Positions 17,182 to 18,892 of a DNA stretch of 18,892 nucleotides are shown here, piece by piece. The first letter of the stretch is position 1. Each line of letters opens with the position of its first letter. A model generated the notes under the pieces. The model saw nothing but the letters and a program-made list of their open reading frames with translations, made no database searches and was not told the origin of the DNA. The position numbers and the translations under genes were made by a program. Source of the DNA: Treponema sp. UBA3649 (GTDB lineage: Bacteria > Spirochaetota > Spirochaetia > Treponematales > Treponemataceae); the NCBI GenBank assembly GCA_002373325.1, contig DFKI01000181.1, positions 1 through 18,892 on the forward strand, written 5' to 3'.

Positions 17182-17224
17182 TTTTTAGACTGTCTACAAA
17201 ATTTGAAGACGGGTAGTCTAAAAA
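17182..17224. repeat. Long inverted repeat, possible regulator site or cruciform
   Basis: TTTTTAGACT (17182-17191) and AGTCTAAAAA (17215-17224) are perfect 10-base arms. Inside them GTCT (17192-17195) and AGAC (17207-17210) pair again. The left arm also contains the odd palindrome TAGAC-T-GTCTA (17186?-17196 region). No T-run follows on either strand, so it is not a typical terminator. It lies about 250 bases upstream of the sigma-54 promoter. Confidence 0.5.
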
Positions 17225-17451
17225 AATATACAATCAGCATAAAAAAAAGATTCGGCTGCGGAAGAAATTAAATTTTTTTTCCGCAAGTCCTTTGTTCCGG
17301 TCCGGAATCAGTTCTCCGTCCTTTTTTTTCTCCATGCTAATTTCTTTTGGCATAACAAATTGCATTCCAAAAAGAGATGGCTTTTTTCGGCAAAAACTCC
17401 AATTTCTAAAAAAACTCAAAAAAATCAATTTTTTTACACTGTATTTTCACT
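17225..17451. other. AT-rich non-coding region upstream of the sigma-54 promoter
   Basis: No gene is supported here. There is a 10-bp stem GCGGAAGAAA with its complement (17258-17284, one G-T pair), whose T-run lies inside the stem, so it is a poor terminator. A 13-base palindrome TTCCGG-T-CCGGAA lies at 17295-17307, centred about 150 bases before the -24 element. Short A and T runs fill the rest. Its position suits enhancer-binding sites, though no known site was recognised. Confidence 0.45.
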
Positions 17452-17467
17452 TGGCACGGAAATTGCT
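17452..17467 (+). promoter_or_regulatory. Sigma-54 (RpoN) promoter driving the sigma factor gene
   Basis: TGGCAC (17452-17457), five bases (GGAAA), then TTGCT (17463-17467) matches the sigma-54 consensus TGGCAC-N5-TTGCW exactly. The invariant GG (17453-17454) and GC (17465-17466) have the required spacing. Transcription should start near 17478, about 50 bases before the ATG at 17529. Such promoters need RpoN and an ATP-hydrolysing enhancer-binding protein, so expression would be tightly conditional. Confidence 0.85.
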
Positions 17468-17478
17468 ATGTGTTTTGA

Positions 17479-17496
17479 GGGGGAAACGGTTGCCCC
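17479..17496 (+). other. Hairpin at the very 5' end of the sigma factor mRNA
   Basis: GGGG pairs with CCCC around AAACGGTT, with AA/TT able to add two pairs after a mismatch. It would sit within the first bases of the predicted transcript and is followed by GGG and TTTT. It could stabilise the 5' end or attenuate transcription, or it may be chance. Confidence 0.3.
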
Positions 17497-17528
17497 GGGT
17501 TTTAATTAAGAATTGCAGGAGATTGAAA

Positions 17529-18353
17529 ATGAAGGCGAATGTTTATGCAGAAATTGACACGGTTTATCTTAGCGAGGTGAAAAGGTATCCCTTGCTCAGT
17601 CCGGCACAGGAGTCCGAGCTTGCCATGGAAATCTCCGGCGGAAACAGAAAGTCCCTTGAGAAGCTCATCAATTCGAATCTCAGGCTCGTAATCAGGGCGG
17701 CCCTTCATTTTAAGGAGACCGGTGTTCCCGTCATGGACCTCATTCAGGAGGGAAACATGGGACTTATCACGGCAGCCGGTAAATTCAGTCCCAGCTTCGG
17801 AACAAGATTTTCCACATACGCCTATCCGTGGATTATGCAGTACATGATCCGCTATCTGAAGACGCGTTTTCCCCAGATTGTAATCCCCGGAAGAAAGGAG
17901 GTCCTTCTGAAAATCATGAGGCAGGCCAGGGAGGAGCTCAGCATGTCATCCGCATCAGGTGAGGCTCCCACAAACAAGGCTCTGGCATCCTACATGGGCA
18001 TATCAGAAAATCTGCTCAGGGAACTCCAGAAATGTGATTTCTCCGTTTCGTCGCTGGATTTTGAGGTGAGCGATCAGGGAAAAAACACGTCTCTTGCCGA
18101 CATCATCCCGGATTCGACATACTCGCCCGAGGAGATGCTTATGAAAAGGGAGGAGAAGGAGGAGGTGCGCATTCTCTTACGGACCCTGCCCGCAAACGAG
18201 TCCAAGGTTCTCTGGTACCGCTTCAATTTCGCATGTGACGAAAAGCAGAAGACTCTCCGCGAGCTTTCCCTCCTTTTTGGAATCAGTCCCGAGGCAATCC
18301 GTCAGACAGAACTCCGTGCGATAAGGCACCTGAAAAAGAGAAACGCGGTCTGA
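17529..18353 (+). CDS. Sigma-70-family RNA polymerase sigma factor, group 2/3-like (274 aa)
   Basis: This is a DNA-binding specificity subunit of RNA polymerase. Region 1.2-like sequence spans about residues 10-40. Region 2 spans about 42-112, with NLRLVIRAA, the core-binding DLIQEGNMGL (70-79) and the FSTYAYPWIMQYMIRYL -10-recognition helix. Region 3 spans about 113-200, with LASYMGISENLLREL. Region 4 spans about 205-274, with LREL..LFGISPEAIRQTELRAIRHLKK, the -35-binding helix-turn-helix. There is no region 1.1, and the length is close to RpoS/RpoH-type factors rather than to RpoD. The start at 17529 has AGGAG (17517-17521) 7 bases upstream. An upstream in-frame ATG at 17292 is rejected because that extension would run across the sigma-54 promoter. 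The 3' end lies 5 bases from the convergent CAP-protein stop. Its regulon is unknown; calling it an RpoS analogue is inference from promoter logic only. Confidence 0.9.
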   Translation: MKANVYAEIDTVYLSEVKRYPLLSPAQESELAMEISGGNRKSLEKLINSNLRLVIRAALHFKETGVPVMDLIQEGNMGLITAAGKFSPSFGTRFSTYAYPWIMQYMIRYLKTRFPQIVIPGRKEVLLKIMRQAREELSMSSASGEAPTNKALASYMGISENLLRELQKCDFSVSSLDFEVSDQGKNTSLADIIPDSTYSPEEMLMKREEKEEVRILLRTLPANESKVLWYRFNFACDEKQKTLRELSLLFGISPEAIRQTELRAIRHLKKRNAV

Positions 18354-18358
18354 GGTCC

Positions 18359-18892
18359 CTATTGCGAAATCAGGTTTATGCAGCACATGATTCCGTAGGC
18401 AGGGTGTTCTCCTATGGCGTCCCCGGCGGCATTCATGGCGGGATCAAGCAGATTTCTCCTGTGTCCGCGGTCCGGAACCGTAGCGTCAATCAGAAGCTGG
18501 AGTACGATGTCCTTGGCTGTGAATGCTCCGTATGAGTTGTTCTGTGAGCAAATCTTCCACTTGCACACTTTTGAAAGCCTGTCGCTCCAGTCATCCGCAT
18601 ATCCGATTATTCCGTCGGCACAGCTTTCCCTCACCCATTCGTCTGCCGCATTGTGGAGGTCTGCCCTGAACTCAAGCTTTCCGACTCCCTCCATTTTGTT
18701 CATCTCGGAAATCAGCTCGATCAGCGCGCTCTGATATGTGCTCACCTCGTTTTTTACAAGCGGCTCAAGTCTTTCGGTGACATAACGCTGTGGCTCGGTG
18801 CGTGCGAAATTGATTTCGGATATCACTGTCTGCTCTGCCTGGCTGATTCCCTTTCCAAGCCTTGTGTTCGGTGATTTGAGCGCGTTCTCGGG
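18359..18892 (-). CDS. CAP-domain (SCP/PR-1-like) protein, C-terminal part (N-terminus beyond window)
   Basis: The minus-strand frame is open to the window edge, giving 177 residues and a TAG stop at 18359-18361. It holds most of a CAP domain: VISEINFARTEPQRYVTERL, the usual first helix (I-N-x-x-R-x-x-P-x-x-Y), then LHNAADEW with the conserved His, WSDRLSK, DRGHRRNLLDPAM with a GHR-type motif, and AYGIMCCINL as the last strand. Bacterial CAP proteins are normally exported and many are lipoproteins, but the signal region is outside the window. The GTG at 18826 is only an internal codon, because homology-like sequence continues upstream of it. Function is uncertain. Confidence 0.85.
   Translation of the reverse strand, partial: PENALKSPNTRLGKGISQAEQTVISEINFARTEPQRYVTERLEPLVKNEVSTYQSALIELISEMNKMEGVGKLEFRADLHNAADEWVRESCADGIIGYADDWSDRLSKVCKWKICSQNNSYGAFTAKDIVLQLLIDATVPDRGHRRNLLDPAMNAAGDAIGEHPAYGIMCCINLISQ

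Noticed and set aside
17221..17250. Phase-variable homopolymer tract controlling a gene
   Set aside because: The A-runs are short (up to 8-9), lie in an AT-rich spacer, and are not within a promoter spacer or coding frame.
17258..17284. Terminator for either strand
   Set aside because: The T-run forms part of the stem, so no free U-tract follows. The transaldolase already has a strong terminator at 17137-17174.
17234..17428. 64-residue minus-strand frame in the AT-rich region
   Set aside because: Its composition follows the A/T runs (Lys/Phe-rich), with no ribosome site and no recognisable motif.
17292..17528. 79-residue N-terminal extension of the sigma factor from an upstream ATG
   Set aside because: It crosses the sigma-54 promoter, has no ribosome site and has no sigma-like sequence. 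The ATG at 17529 has AGGAG well placed.
18824..18826. GTG as the start codon of the CAP protein
   Set aside because: The frame stays open to the window edge, the CAP first helix begins at that point, and no ribosome site precedes it, so it is internal.

Overview
The window looks like chromosomal DNA of a host-associated spirochaete, most likely Treponema or a close relative. This is an inference from gene content, not from a marker gene: a very large Ig-like lipoprotein with relaxed lipoboxes, a divergent polysaccharide deacetylase with a long charged linker, a short transaldolase, a primary-like sigma factor behind a sigma-54 promoter, and a CAP-domain protein. No rRNA, tRNA, CRISPR array or intact insertion sequence was seen.

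Layout. (1) 1-378 is the 3' end of a gene that is a tandem paralogue of the next one. (2) 379-701 is an intergenic leader with a strong sigma-70-type promoter (416-444), two RNA hairpins and a ribosome binding site. (3) 702-13517 is one 4,271-residue predicted lipoprotein. It is built from roughly twenty or more Ig-like domains, and a four-domain block of about 475 residues occurs twice. It ends in an IPT-like segment and beta-propeller-like repeats, and a strong intrinsic terminator follows. (4) 13653-14074 is a decayed remnant of an Rpn/PD-(D/E)XK-type nuclease-transposase gene, of which only the Gln-Gly repeat tail is recognisable. (5) 14122-16185 is a minus-strand operon: a membrane-anchored divergent polysaccharide deacetylase, then a small lipoprotein with one Ig-like domain. 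The deacetylase start codon lies 7 bases after a perfect TATAAT box, so its mRNA is probably leaderless. (6) 16240-17174 is a transaldolase-family gene with its own consensus promoter, a hairpin-rich leader of about 110 bases and a strong terminator. (7) 17175-18353 is an AT-rich regulatory region with several inverted repeats and a textbook sigma-54 promoter, driving a 274-residue sigma-70-family factor. (8) 18359-18892 is the C-terminal part of a CAP-domain protein, convergent with the sigma gene and only 5 bases from it.

How the parts may fit: the paralogous giant lipoproteins, the small Ig lipoprotein and the deacetylase all point to envelope or surface biology. The sigma factor suggests an RpoN-to-alternative-sigma cascade comparable in logic to the RpoN-RpoS pathway of Borrelia. 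A link between that cascade and the surface genes is not shown by this sequence. The giant gene itself has a sigma-70-type promoter.
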